A stretch of DNA of 64,000 nt from Glossina fuscipes (taxonomy: Eukaryota > Arthropoda > Insecta > Diptera > Glossinidae). The notes beneath the pieces are model-generated. The model did no database searches, was not told the DNA's origin, and saw only the letters and a list, made by a program, of their open reading frames with translations. The position numbers were made by a program, and so were the translations under genes. Below, in pieces: positions 61,401 through 64,000 of the stretch; the first letter of the stretch is position 1; each line of letters opens with the position of its first letter. The DNA lies in NCBI RefSeq assembly GCF_014805625.2, contig NW_023998423.1, positions 2,668,912 through 2,732,911 of the forward strand. Reading direction: 5' to 3'.

Positions 61401-63062
61401 CATCCATAAGAACTTAAGATAACACCGACCGATGCAAAATCATTTTTGTGGTTTCAACTTGTCCCTCCGTCTGTCCATCTATTTCTCTAACCATGTTCTT
61501 TGGTGCTCGAGCCAGGGGCAGCTATTTTTGAGATATTTTAACGAAATGTGATATGTTGAGGTGTTTTAACCCAGACATTTGTCTTGTTACATGATAATAT
61601 GGTCCTATTTTTAATATTTTATGGTGATGGGTAATAAATTCTTGTCAAGAATAAAAAAAAAAATAACTTTAGTTAATTTGGATCACGTCCGTTCAAGCTT
61701 TGGTTCTCTCTCTCTCTCTCAGCTACATGAGCCGCTATGAGAGGCAAGCATTGACGTGGCAAAGAAATACGAGTCCCGGAATGTTATGATGACAATGAGA
61801 GAAGTACTGCAGCCTGGACGAAGTGGTGCGCAGGGCATTTAACGATCGGTCCTGTCTAACTATAATGTCTTTACATTTTTTGTTTTTCAGGAATCTTTGA
61901 AAGTCTTGAAAGGACAGATTTTGTGTGTATAATGAATACTCCGAAGGCTCATCTTATAAATTTTGATTTTTTAATGAAATATGATATAATTCACTAAACG
62001 AAATCAATAGGTTTATGCTCAGCATAATGAATTTTCTCTTGTCGTTTTGCTAAATTGCAGAAGAAGAAGAGAAGGCAATCAATAGTTTTATGTCAAATGT
62101 CTTTAATAGGTTTTCTCAGGAAAGGCATAGCAACCAACCTTTAATTCCAAAGATAGAGTAATTGATTGCTTAGTGAATACCATAAGGAATTTCTTGCTTT
62201 GAAAAGCTGCGCGAAGTGGTTTTGTTCAATTAATCCTCCTTAATTGATGAATTGATATAACGAATGGACTATTTTCAAATTAAAGCCGCATTAATACTCT
62301 CGGTATTCCAGTTTTATTAGAGCATCGCCTACTCTTTTAATTTTAAATATAACAACGATAATAATTATAAGTCAATTATATTTTGGCAAAATGCGAAAGT
62401 GTGAAATAATTATTTCAACTTAAATACTTAAGAATCCGTTTTAGCCTCTATACTTTTTCACTTAAGGGCTTTGCACTGTTGTTGCACTGTTGTCTGCCGC
62501 TGACCGCATTCTACTTTTAACTATAGTGAGGTCGCTTAGTGCTTAAGTGCTTAGCTTCATTACCCTTTCTCGTGGCTGTTTAGTTCCTACCGACCTCCTG
62601 TAGTTATTCTGTTCTTTGAACTACCTTACATTTTGCCTAGATACACACATACATAAATCGCAAGCTATATATTACGTGGCAACTGGAGATGTGTTACAAT
62701 ATATTTTGTTATTTAGTTTTAAGTGCTTTAGCCGACTTTTGTTCTATTAACTGCAGCACAAATGCCGATAGCAAATATTACATAGTTTAATTGTCGTCTT
62801 ATAAACCTAAACTTAATTAACATTTTATCAAATGGCTTACGATATTATTGTACACTAGAACAAGACCAAGAATATTGCATTGTTGTACTGCCGTCGAGGA
62901 AATCGCTAAATGCTTTCGAAAGCAAAAAAGTTTCAATAAATATTTTGTTTACTTACTTGGAAATATTACATAAATATTTGCCGAAATCATGCTAAGCGGA
63001 ACAAACGCTATTAGGCATATATAAATTATCAAGTGGACTAACGCTGCTACGCTACGAAGCAT
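9206..63062 (-). CDS. Drl-2: RYK/Derailed-family Wnt receptor pseudokinase (Drl-2-like), whole spliced gene, 10 coding exons
   Basis: A single-pass cell-surface receptor that in this family binds Wnt ligands through an extracellular WIF domain and guides axons or cells. The spliced frame is 625 aa, close to vertebrate RYK (about 607). Order: signal peptide 1-28, WIF about 29-157, transmembrane about 174-197, Ser/Thr/Tyr-rich juxtamembrane 198-355, kinase-like domain about 360-625. The kinase keeps the Gly loop (EGTYGRIYGG, 365-374) and the ATP lysine K385. HRD reads HKD (480-482) and DFG reads DNA (500-502), the RYK signature. All ten exons have GT-AG borders, phases agree at every join and the total is 1878 nt. 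The Drl-2 assignment over drl or dnt rests on remembered sequence (LSTRQLVEFG, ending DLGMYI instead of an ITRYV-type end). The family call is firm, the paralogue call moderate. An additional microexon near the WIF N-terminus is likely. Confidence 0.88.
9318..10051 (-). other. Intron 9 of the Drl-2-like gene
   Basis: 734 bp with GT-AG borders, no coding potential and no recognisable repeat. A slightly higher GC stretch at 9590-9660 is unexplained. Confidence 0.8.
10052..10351 (-). CDS. Drl-2: Drl-2-like coding exon 9: activation segment and kinase C-lobe
   Basis: Residues 489-588. The frame holds KICDNALSRDLFPDDYHC, then DNENRPLKWMALESL, the helix-F motif SLGVLFWELATL, and GFRLSQPINCPDE. The magnesium-binding DFG triplet is D500-N501-A502, the diagnostic RYK/Derailed change. 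The stretch around D-N-E-N-R-P matches vertebrate RYK closely. C-lobe landmarks (the DVWSLGV aspartate, ESL in place of APE) are present. Acceptor and donor are TTTAG and GTAAGT. The phase-2 end joins the next exon to give F589. Confidence 0.96.
10457..10597 (-). CDS. Drl-2: Drl-2-like coding exon 8: kinase catalytic-loop exon
   Basis: Residues 442-488 plus two bases. It contains FLQKSREMNTPLSTRQLVEF, then a helix with GLAHLHSVGIIHKDIATRNC. The catalytic loop is H480-K481-D482 with N487. The HRD arginine is lysine, as in other RYK proteins, while the aspartate and asparagine are kept. The acceptor is TTTTTTATAG. A second AG nine bases inside would break the frame, so the outer one was used. 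The donor is GTAAGT, phase 2. Flanking introns are 80 and 105 bp. Confidence 0.94.
10678..11066 (-). CDS. Drl-2: Drl-2-like coding exon 7: Gly/Ser linker and kinase N-lobe
   Basis: Residues 313-441. A Gly/Ser-rich low-complexity segment (about 320-340) is followed by the kinase N-lobe. The glycine loop is EGTYGRIYGG (365-374) and the VAIK-type lysine is K385 in DVLIKTV. Next comes an alpha-C-like stretch, SLTQVACLLQDSSML, in which the usual glutamate position is not clearly kept. The exon ends in ELPGPPEIAYPYP and CKGNLK. The acceptor is TTCATTTCAG and the donor GTAAAT, phase 2. An internal ATG (M316) lies near the exon start, so a kinase-only product from an internal promoter is conceivable, but I see no direct evidence for one. 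Confidence 0.93.
13391..13422. repeat. (CA)n microsatellite
   Basis: About 16 uninterrupted CA units, then CAAACACACC. It lies in intron 6. Confidence 0.97.
13979..13996. repeat. (TA)n tract
   Basis: Short TA run in intron 6, about 600 bp from the (CA)n tract, in a stretch also rich in CAA/AAC triplets (13740-13805). Confidence 0.9.
14338..14440. repeat. GAC/GAT/AAC triplet-rich low complexity
   Basis: About 100 bp of imperfect GATGAC, GACGAC and AACAAC triplets. The valine-rich open frame on the opposite strand is a by-product of the triplets and not a gene. Confidence 0.85.
15864..15888. repeat. (CA)n microsatellite
   Basis: A run of CA units in intron 6, flanked by AAATCAA and TAAAAAACG. 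Confidence 0.9.
16950..17592 (+). repeat. Dispersed repeat family A, copy A3
   Basis: It has TCAAAACGCTTGCAACGCC near 16994, then CTTTCTTGATCAGCATGAAA near 17050. A second round of the same block (AAATTCTTGATCAG, GTCTGTCCCTCTGTCC) follows at 17300-17360. It ends at GATTCGGTCACGACCGAGTA (17552-17571). The core appears twice, so this copy contains an internal duplication or two nested copies. Confidence 0.6.
18850..19262 (-). pseudogene. Jockey-like non-LTR retrotransposon reverse-transcriptase fragment
   Basis: On the minus strand, LGTPLGPVFFVLFINDLL (about 19236-19186) matches the RT block that normally reads PQGS-LGP-LF-LFINDL. Farther down are INK and a weak TDLEVFF, fitting the K-x-x-V-x-x-F and DLGV blocks of jockey-clade elements. 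The catalytic YADD is degraded to ISNN, and stops interrupt the frame. I see neither endonuclease nor gag sequence nearby, so this is a truncated relic. Confidence 0.7.
21780..21870 (-). repeat. Small fragment of a GTCGAT-TAG-CATGTC repeat
   Basis: It contains GACGGAAGGACAGACATGCC and TAGATCGACTTA. On the minus strand this is the GTCGATCTAGGCATGTC core shared with family A. Confidence 0.45.
23250..24530. repeat. Extremely A-rich low-complexity block
   Basis: About 1.3 kb of nearly pure A/T with strong A bias on the plus strand, containing many AATAAA, TTAAAGAAA and TAAATAA words and a 20-base A run near 24470-24490. No ORF of note is present. In the transcript direction it is T-rich. A scaffold-attachment role is possible but unproven. 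Confidence 0.8.
24841..24868. repeat. (TAAA)n tetranucleotide repeat
   Basis: About seven AATA/TAAA units following a poly-A run. Confidence 0.9.
24911..24932. repeat. (TA)n tract
   Basis: About eleven TA units in intron 6. Confidence 0.95.
25972..26060. repeat. ATC/TTC triplet-rich low complexity
   Basis: Imperfect ATC and TCATCA triplets. They explain the Ser-rich (plus) and Asp- or Met-rich (minus) open frames seen across this stretch. Confidence 0.85.
26981..27075. repeat. (CATA)n and (TA)n microsatellites
   Basis: A (CATA)n run at 26981-27006 and a TA run at 27057-27075, separated by ATATAC-rich sequence. Confidence 0.9.
27391..27411. repeat. (TTC)n microsatellite
   Basis: About six TTC units after a T run. 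Confidence 0.9.
27591..27611. repeat. (TA)n tract
   Basis: About ten TA units after a T run. Confidence 0.92.
29440..29560 (+). repeat. Dispersed repeat family B, fragment B5
   Basis: It has GTTCGAATTGGACCACTTTT then CTACTTCCCATACAACTC, matching the GGATCGGACCA and CTCTTCCCATAACACC segments at 39626-39665. It is non-coding. Confidence 0.45.
30731..30756. repeat. (TA)n tract
   Basis: About thirteen TA units, then TGTATATATGCATATATATA. Confidence 0.95.
32811..32832. repeat. (AAG)n microsatellite
   Basis: About seven AAG units in intron 6. Confidence 0.9.
34727..34760. repeat. (AAC)n/(CAG)n microsatellite
   Basis: AAC units passing into CAG units. A TA run follows at 34854-34871. Confidence 0.9.
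36947..36978. repeat. (TCTG)n microsatellite
   Basis: About seven TCTG units within a broader run of degenerate TCTG. TCTG runs also sit inside family A copies, so this may be an expanded repeat core. Confidence 0.9.
37838..37965 (-). pseudogene. Possible retrotransposon gag-like remnant in intron 6
   Basis: The minus-strand frame reads HVPVFKRLLQYRTTTTWAEL and then AERADGMQRLLSKV. The W-A-E-L-A-E-x-A-D spacing resembles a short helix seen in some LTR-retrotransposon gag proteins. GC content rises locally. It lies 290 bp into the intron after exon 6, so an extra or alternative exon was considered. It has no clear acceptor and donor of matching phase. The identification is tentative. Confidence 0.3.
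38257..38402 (-). CDS. Drl-2: Drl-2-like coding exon 6: juxtamembrane cytoplasmic region
   Basis: Residues 264-312. It reads KFRSSPTPSPYATALLP, then a stretch with TIYSKPES and SRISYYASSQLTQ. Three tyrosines (Y290, Y304, Y305) sit in short Ser-rich contexts and could be phosphorylation sites, though this is inference only. The acceptor is AACTAG at 38404-38403. The tempting alternative AG ten bases inside the exon gives the wrong phase and a premature stop, which is why this border was chosen. The donor is GTATGT, phase 0. The next intron (38256 to 11067) is the largest, 27.2 kb. Confidence 0.85.
38561..38721 (-). CDS. Drl-2: Drl-2-like coding exon 5: juxtamembrane cytoplasmic region
   Basis: Residues 210-263 plus one base. 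The frame runs from TSFTTAAYGSHQNVF through RLDPLGRPPSANSGSYATI to NKYPSETKK and FE. It is rich in Ser, Thr and Tyr, as expected for a receptor juxtamembrane segment, and I see no known domain. The acceptor is CACATCAG and the donor GTGAGT, phase 1. The joins to exons 4 and 6 both keep the frame. Support is positional and by phase; the sequence itself is only loosely recognisable. Confidence 0.82.
38814..38970 (-). CDS. Drl-2: Drl-2-like coding exon 4: linker and transmembrane helix
   Basis: Residues 158-209. A short Pro/Ala-rich linker, PNQSPAPAHAPSQGP, leads into a hydrophobic helix at about 174-197 rich in small residues (LLGAAACALGLILVVG). It is followed by a basic stop-transfer stretch (RARKQIRQ) that sets the cytoplasmic side. 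The linker between WIF and membrane is only about 16 residues, shorter than I recall for vertebrate RYK, and has no run of basic residues that would mark a protease site. The acceptor is CTTTTTCCAG and the donor GTAAGT, phase 2. The intron to exon 5 is only 92 bp. Confidence 0.9.
39480..39670 (+). repeat. Dispersed repeat family B, copy B4
   Basis: It has GAGATAGACCGAT, TGTCTATCCATCCGGAGGTC, a GAGATATTTGGATGAAAT block and GATTCGGATCGGACCATTTT. The order matches B1 at 51080-51400. Confidence 0.5.
40436..40682 (-). pseudogene. Fossil mariner transposase fragment (copy 2)
   Basis: The minus-strand frame reads TTDEVWTYRYTQDSQQRVDS and later GIHGIISTDNLQKGQRINSE, ending CVAFSLHL. It matches the TMDET/DEW-HY-T-E-S block holding the first catalytic aspartate, and the GIIFIDYLEKG-TI--Y-Y block of cecropia-like mariners (vs copy 1, of a different subfamily). 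About 80 codons are open. The rest of the element is missing or too decayed to see. It lies in intron 3, antisense to nothing, on the same strand as the gene. Confidence 0.72.
41422..41961 (-). other. Unrecognised 179-codon open frame
   Basis: This is the longest open frame in the window. Composition is not low-complexity, it has five or more Cys, and no signal peptide, membrane segment or known motif. It may be a piece of a transposon ORF facing the MADF-like fragment, or chance. The same stretch is also partly open on the plus strand, which weakens it. I do not assign a function. Confidence 0.2.
41874..41986 (+). pseudogene. MADF-domain-like fragment
   Basis: The plus-strand frame reads WDIEKLIAVVYENRRLCDQG then HMYNKWKQ, fitting the start of a MADF DNA-binding domain (W-x-x-E-x-L-I-x-x-V-x-x-x-P-x-L-Y-D). 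Here the P is R and the Y is C, and the rest of the domain is not followed. In flies MADF domains occur in host regulators and in partner proteins of PIF/Harbinger transposons. A TE origin is more likely inside an intron. It lies head to head with the unrecognised 179-codon frame on the minus strand. Confidence 0.45.
41990..42090 (-). repeat. Fragment of dispersed repeat family A
   Basis: It carries CTGAAGCTTCCTTTTGGGTG then CTGCAAACGCTTCGACAAAATG, the end shared with A1 and A2. Confidence 0.5.
42890..43080 (-). repeat. Dispersed repeat family C, fragment
   Basis: It has AAGTTGAACATAAGAACACA, GGACTGACAGACGGACGG, TTAAGTCGTTCTGAG and TAGTGTAGGGCATAATAA. It shares the lead-in with 8240-8310. 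It may be a reverse-oriented relative of family B (GTAGGGTAT end). The strand is uncertain. Confidence 0.4.
43995..44240 (+). repeat. Fragment of dispersed repeat family A
   Basis: It ends in AAAAGATTCGGTTAAAGCCA then AATTTTCTTACTTC, a decayed form of the family A palindromic end. The palindrome is broken. Confidence 0.4.
45640..46475 (+). repeat. Dispersed repeat family A, copy A4
   Basis: It has GTATACATTCTTGAACAGCA at 45714 and a second core at 46080-46150 (TACAAGTTCTTGGCCAACTT, GCATGTCGGTCCGTTCATCT). It ends at GACTCGATCACGACCGAAT (46448-46466). Like A3 it contains the core twice. Confidence 0.55.
48088..48325 (-). CDS. Drl-2: Drl-2-like coding exon 3: C-terminal half of WIF domain
   Basis: Residues 79-157 plus one base. 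The frame begins LPYAITIDYEHEQEALLLPT, continues through GYVPQQVETFSLHLPCSG and ends in LHFKRNKICIK. C120 (in LPCSG) and C155 (in NKICIK) match the conserved WIF disulfide pair of RYK. N123 (NVS) and N143 (NDT) are N-glycosylation sequons. The acceptor is a long T run ending in AG (48327-48326) and the donor is GTAAGC (48087-48082), phase 1. The intron beyond the acceptor holds two long TA tracts within 420 bp of the exon. Confidence 0.92.
48434..48461. repeat. (TA)n tract
   Basis: About fourteen TA units in intron 2, about 110 bp from exon 3. Confidence 0.95.
48661..48741. repeat. Paired (TA)n tracts
   Basis: TA runs at 48661-48690 and 48720-48741 around a short T run. They are self-complementary and could form a hairpin. 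Confidence 0.95.
49215..49865 (+). pseudogene. Fossil mariner transposase (copy 3)
   Basis: The plus-strand pieces run in transposase order. AYHTIAEELRAD (helix-turn-helix region) comes first. Next is KKLD-type sequence around 49415, then VSRISICDET, matching the DRISICD block. EGE and HWPESIFNDFV follow near 49610. The last piece, LTEK, two stops, then KAIYQNGLYLI, matches LPERW-KVI--NGQY at the C-terminus. Stops and frameshifts abound. An AAGTACTTTACACAAGGTTGG segment is repeated in altered form about 70 bp later. It lies within intron 2, antisense to the receptor gene. Confidence 0.72.
50047..50174 (-). CDS. Drl-2: Drl-2-like coding exon 2: N-terminal half of WIF domain
   Basis: Residues 36-78. 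The frame reads LEADLFYVHEGAINTYAMHF and continues with VPVPADV and LEFSWQSL. This is the WIF hallmark pattern of RYK-type receptors (G-L-x-A-E/D-L-Y-Y-V, Y-A-x-x-F, V-P, F-x-W). The acceptor TGTAG at 50176-50175 has a weak pyrimidine tract. The donor is GTAAGT at 50046-50041, phase 0. The start phase (1) matches the end of exon 1, so direct splicing is possible. However, the expected E-V-x-R-L-L-G segment ahead of this exon is missing, which suggests a small exon in intron 1. Confidence 0.87.
50710..50732. repeat. (AAG)n microsatellite
   Basis: About seven AAG units in intron 1. Confidence 0.9.
51070..51400 (+). repeat. Dispersed repeat family B, copy B1 (best preserved)
   Basis: It starts ACACCAGTAGGGTGTATTAA and goes through AGAAGGACTTTAGATAGACT, TTGTCCCCTCGTCCGTCC, GAGATATTTTGACGAAATTC and GTTCGGATCCAACTAATG. 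It ends GTAGGGTATTTCGTTGTCAG. GTAGGGTGT and GTAGGGTAT occur at opposite ends in direct orientation, about 280 bp apart. Confidence 0.55.
52091..52115. repeat. (GA)n microsatellite
   Basis: About twelve GA units in intron 1. Confidence 0.95.
52680..53115 (-). repeat. Dispersed repeat family A, copy A6 (partial)
   Basis: It has ACCAACCTGCCACCATGCAA and GAACTTCCAATTTTGC (52908-52940), matching A2 at 7428-7455. Then come GACAGACAGAGGGACAGATG and CTGAAGCTTCCTTATGGGCG with TTGCAAACGTTTTGACAAA. The palindromic end is not found. Confidence 0.5.
53690..53880. promoter_or_regulatory. Candidate promoter-like patch in intron 1
   Basis: A GC-richer island with CCGTCAACCGTCAACGTTCG. A TATAAAGG occurs on the plus strand (53838-53845), which reads TTTATATT on the minus strand. 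Initiator-like TCAGTT occurs on the plus strand (53813) and TCAGTA on the minus strand (53775-53770). TATA-to-Inr spacing is not canonical on either strand. If used on the minus strand it could drive an isoform beginning upstream of exon 2. This is weak evidence. Confidence 0.18.
56176..56200. repeat. Poly-A run
   Basis: About 24 A in a row in intron 1. No SINE or LINE body is recognisable upstream. Confidence 0.9.
58357..58404. repeat. (GA)n microsatellite, longest in the window
   Basis: About 24 AG units, then degenerate GAGAGG. GAGA-factor-type sites would be numerous, but a regulatory role is inference only. Confidence 0.95.
59167..59191. repeat. (TA)n tract
   Basis: About twelve TA units in intron 1. 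Confidence 0.93.
59426..59454. repeat. (TTG)n microsatellite
   Basis: About nine TTG units in intron 1. Confidence 0.93.
59500..59720 (+). repeat. Dispersed repeat family B, copy B2
   Basis: It starts AAGAGTATATTAAGTTTGCG, then CGGATGTACGCAACATCCAG and TTGTCCGTCTGTCAATCTGT. The start and the GTCCGTC block match B1 and B3. Confidence 0.5.
59855..60560 (+). pseudogene. Non-LTR retrotransposon RNase H remnant (I/R1-like)
   Basis: Three plus-strand frames together give the RNase H motifs in order. TDGSKSSA (first Asp) is at about 59858, TFTVEARTILHAANLS (Glu) at about 59962, and TDRLS (second Asp, normally TDSLS) at about 60030. LWIPSHIGLLGSKKADRAK (final His and Asp) is at 60143-60199. A Cys-rich CNCGQ...CDC stretch follows near 60466, like the post-RNase H zinc motif of these LINEs. 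Stops and frameshifts separate the blocks. The 118-codon frame at 60140-60496 is part of it. It lies within intron 1, antisense to the receptor gene. Confidence 0.75.
61360..61650 (+). repeat. Dispersed repeat family B, copy B3
   Basis: It has GCGTATATTAAGTTTATAGG, GTGACATCCATAAGAACTTA, TTGTCCCTCCGTCTGTCCAT and GAGATATTTTAACGAAATGT, in the same order as B1. Confidence 0.5.
62957..63062 (-). CDS. Drl-2: Drl-2-like coding exon 1: start codon and signal peptide
   Basis: ATG at 63062-63060 opens a 35-codon frame beginning MLRSVAALVHLIIYICLIAF, a short basic start followed by a hydrophobic core, then SMISA as a plausible signal-peptidase site near residue 28. The following NIYVIFP resembles the first WIF beta strand of the family (RYK has a similar strand). 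The exon ends phase 1 at a perfect GTAAGT donor (62956-62951). An in-frame TAG lies seven codons upstream of the ATG, which fixes the start within this exon. An AG about 15-40 nt upstream could be the acceptor of a 5' UTR intron, so the transcription start is probably outside this exon or outside the window. Confidence 0.7.
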
Positions 63063-64000
63063 ATTTAAGTTGTCGAGCTGCTAACCTGATCTGTAAATGT
63101 TGAGTACACGCTTCGCCCTCTAAGGGACATTCATTGTGTTTTGATAAAGAAAAGATCCTAAATTCCTAAAAAAAAAAAAAAAAAAAAAATGGAATTCTTC
63201 ACTTGACTGCACTGCACCAATGAAACCTAATAATGATGTTTCAACACCAAGATGATGGAACTATCTATCGGTGCGATTTGCTATAAATGAACTCAACTAT
63301 AATGTTGGTTGCGCATGTATGCTTAGAAATACTCCTAACAGTTTATCGTTGCACGGAAAGATATGAAGAAGAGAAAGAAAAGTGTTGCCATTGATTCCTT
63401 GGTACAAAACCGCTTTTCAAACCCAAGGAAGCCGTTTTGTCATTTTCGTTTTTGGTGATTTTTACTCGCATTTTTATGTCGTGGTTGAAGCCGTGATTGT
63501 GCAACTAAGCGGTCAACTTGAAAATATTAAATTCATTTATTTACTCAGTCATTAGTTATGTATTTTGTGAGTAAATTTACAAAGTATGACTTTAAAGGCG
63601 CCAGATAACTTTAACCACATGCTCGCCTGCTTTGAAGACTCTACCGAACTTGAGATTTGAACCCGCAACCAGGATAAAAAAAGATGCTAACCGTTAAGGC
63701 AGATTCTTTGCGGAGAGGATTAGAGTTTTGTCCGCGATCAAAGAGATGTGATGCATACCATTCACAATATACACAATCATCGACTGGCATCCGGTGGATC
63801 AAGAATATTACAAGTCGCTGCAGAGTTGGGAAAGGTTACCCGGTAAACCCGACGACAAAATACTTTACATTAGATGAAAGAAAAAAGAAAAATTTTTTTA
63901 ATTCCTTTGGCACAATTAAAAATTGTGTGCATGGATTTTTGCGCCTTTTATATAATCAGTAATTAGAGCGTTTGCTGAGCTTCTTTGAATTCTCAGTTAA
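63063..64000. other. Upstream region / 5' UTR side of the Drl-2-like gene
   Basis: It contains a poly-A run (63170-63189), a tRNA-like stretch, and no recognisable core promoter. The AG sites at about 63077-63102 on the minus strand could be 5' UTR splice acceptors, in which case the true first exon lies beyond the window. Confidence 0.5.
63640..63712 (-). repeat. Possible tRNA-derived SINE head (pol III A and B box)
   Basis: On the minus strand, TTAACGGTTAGCATC resembles a pol III A box. About 30 nt later GCGGGTTCAAATCTC fits a B box (GGTTCRANTCC). The flanks do not fold into a full tRNA, so a SINE or tRNA pseudogene is more likely than a working tRNA. Confidence 0.38.

Larger units (their letters stand above)
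50175..62956 (-). other. Intron 1 of the Drl-2-like gene, 12.8 kb
   Basis: It separates the signal-peptide exon from the WIF exons. It contains LINE and family A/B remnants, an unusual GC-richer patch at 53690-53880, and long simple repeats. A microexon of length divisible by three (phase 1 to phase 1) is predicted somewhere here, but I could not locate it by eye. Confidence 0.7.

Noticed and set aside
1..64000. CRISPR array, phage, operon or defence system
   Set aside because: The window is clearly eukaryotic intronic DNA. The only regularly repeated units are microsatellites and dispersed transposon-like repeats, with no repeat-spacer pattern.

Overview
This window is eukaryotic and looks like a higher fly (Diptera, Brachycera). 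It is AT-rich and mostly non-coding. Introns have GT-AG ends, microsatellites are dense, and it holds fossil mariner transposons and LINE fragments. The one protein-coding gene I can support encodes a RYK/Derailed-family receptor. No prokaryotic gene, operon, CRISPR array or novel enzymatic system is visible.

The gene lies on the minus strand and nearly fills the window. I could join ten coding exons by hand: 62957-63062, 50047-50174, 48088-48325, 38814-38970, 38561-38721, 38257-38402, 10678-11066, 10457-10597, 10052-10351 and 9206-9317. They total 1878 nt, exactly 625 codons plus a stop, and the phase agrees at all nine junctions. The product has a signal peptide, a WIF (Wnt-binding) domain, one transmembrane helix, a Ser/Thr/Tyr-rich juxtamembrane region and a C-terminal tyrosine-kinase-like domain. 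The DFG motif of that domain reads DNA, as in RYK pseudokinases. The kinase and C-terminus look more like Drl-2 than drl or dnt, but that paralogue call rests on memory. The WIF N-terminus seems about 8-9 residues short, so a microexon in the 12.8 kb first intron is likely.

Layout in genomic order: 1-9205 is the 3' flank, with a fossil mariner (2940-3560) and two head-to-head copies of a dispersed repeat (about 5340-7660). 9206-11066 holds the four kinase exons. 11067-38256 is a 27 kb intron with a jockey-like RT fragment, repeat copies, a very A-rich block (about 23.2-24.5 kb) and a possible gag-like remnant. 38257-38970 holds the juxtamembrane and transmembrane exons. 38971-48087 is an intron with a mariner fragment, a MADF-like fragment and repeats. 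48088-50174 holds the two WIF exons, separated by an intron with a third mariner fossil and long TA tracts. 50175-62956 is intron 1, with a LINE RNase H remnant and more repeats. 62957-63062 is the signal-peptide exon, and 63063-64000 is upstream sequence with a possible tRNA-derived SINE head.

The other short open frames appear to be chance frames, low-complexity runs or frames lying over the repeats listed here.
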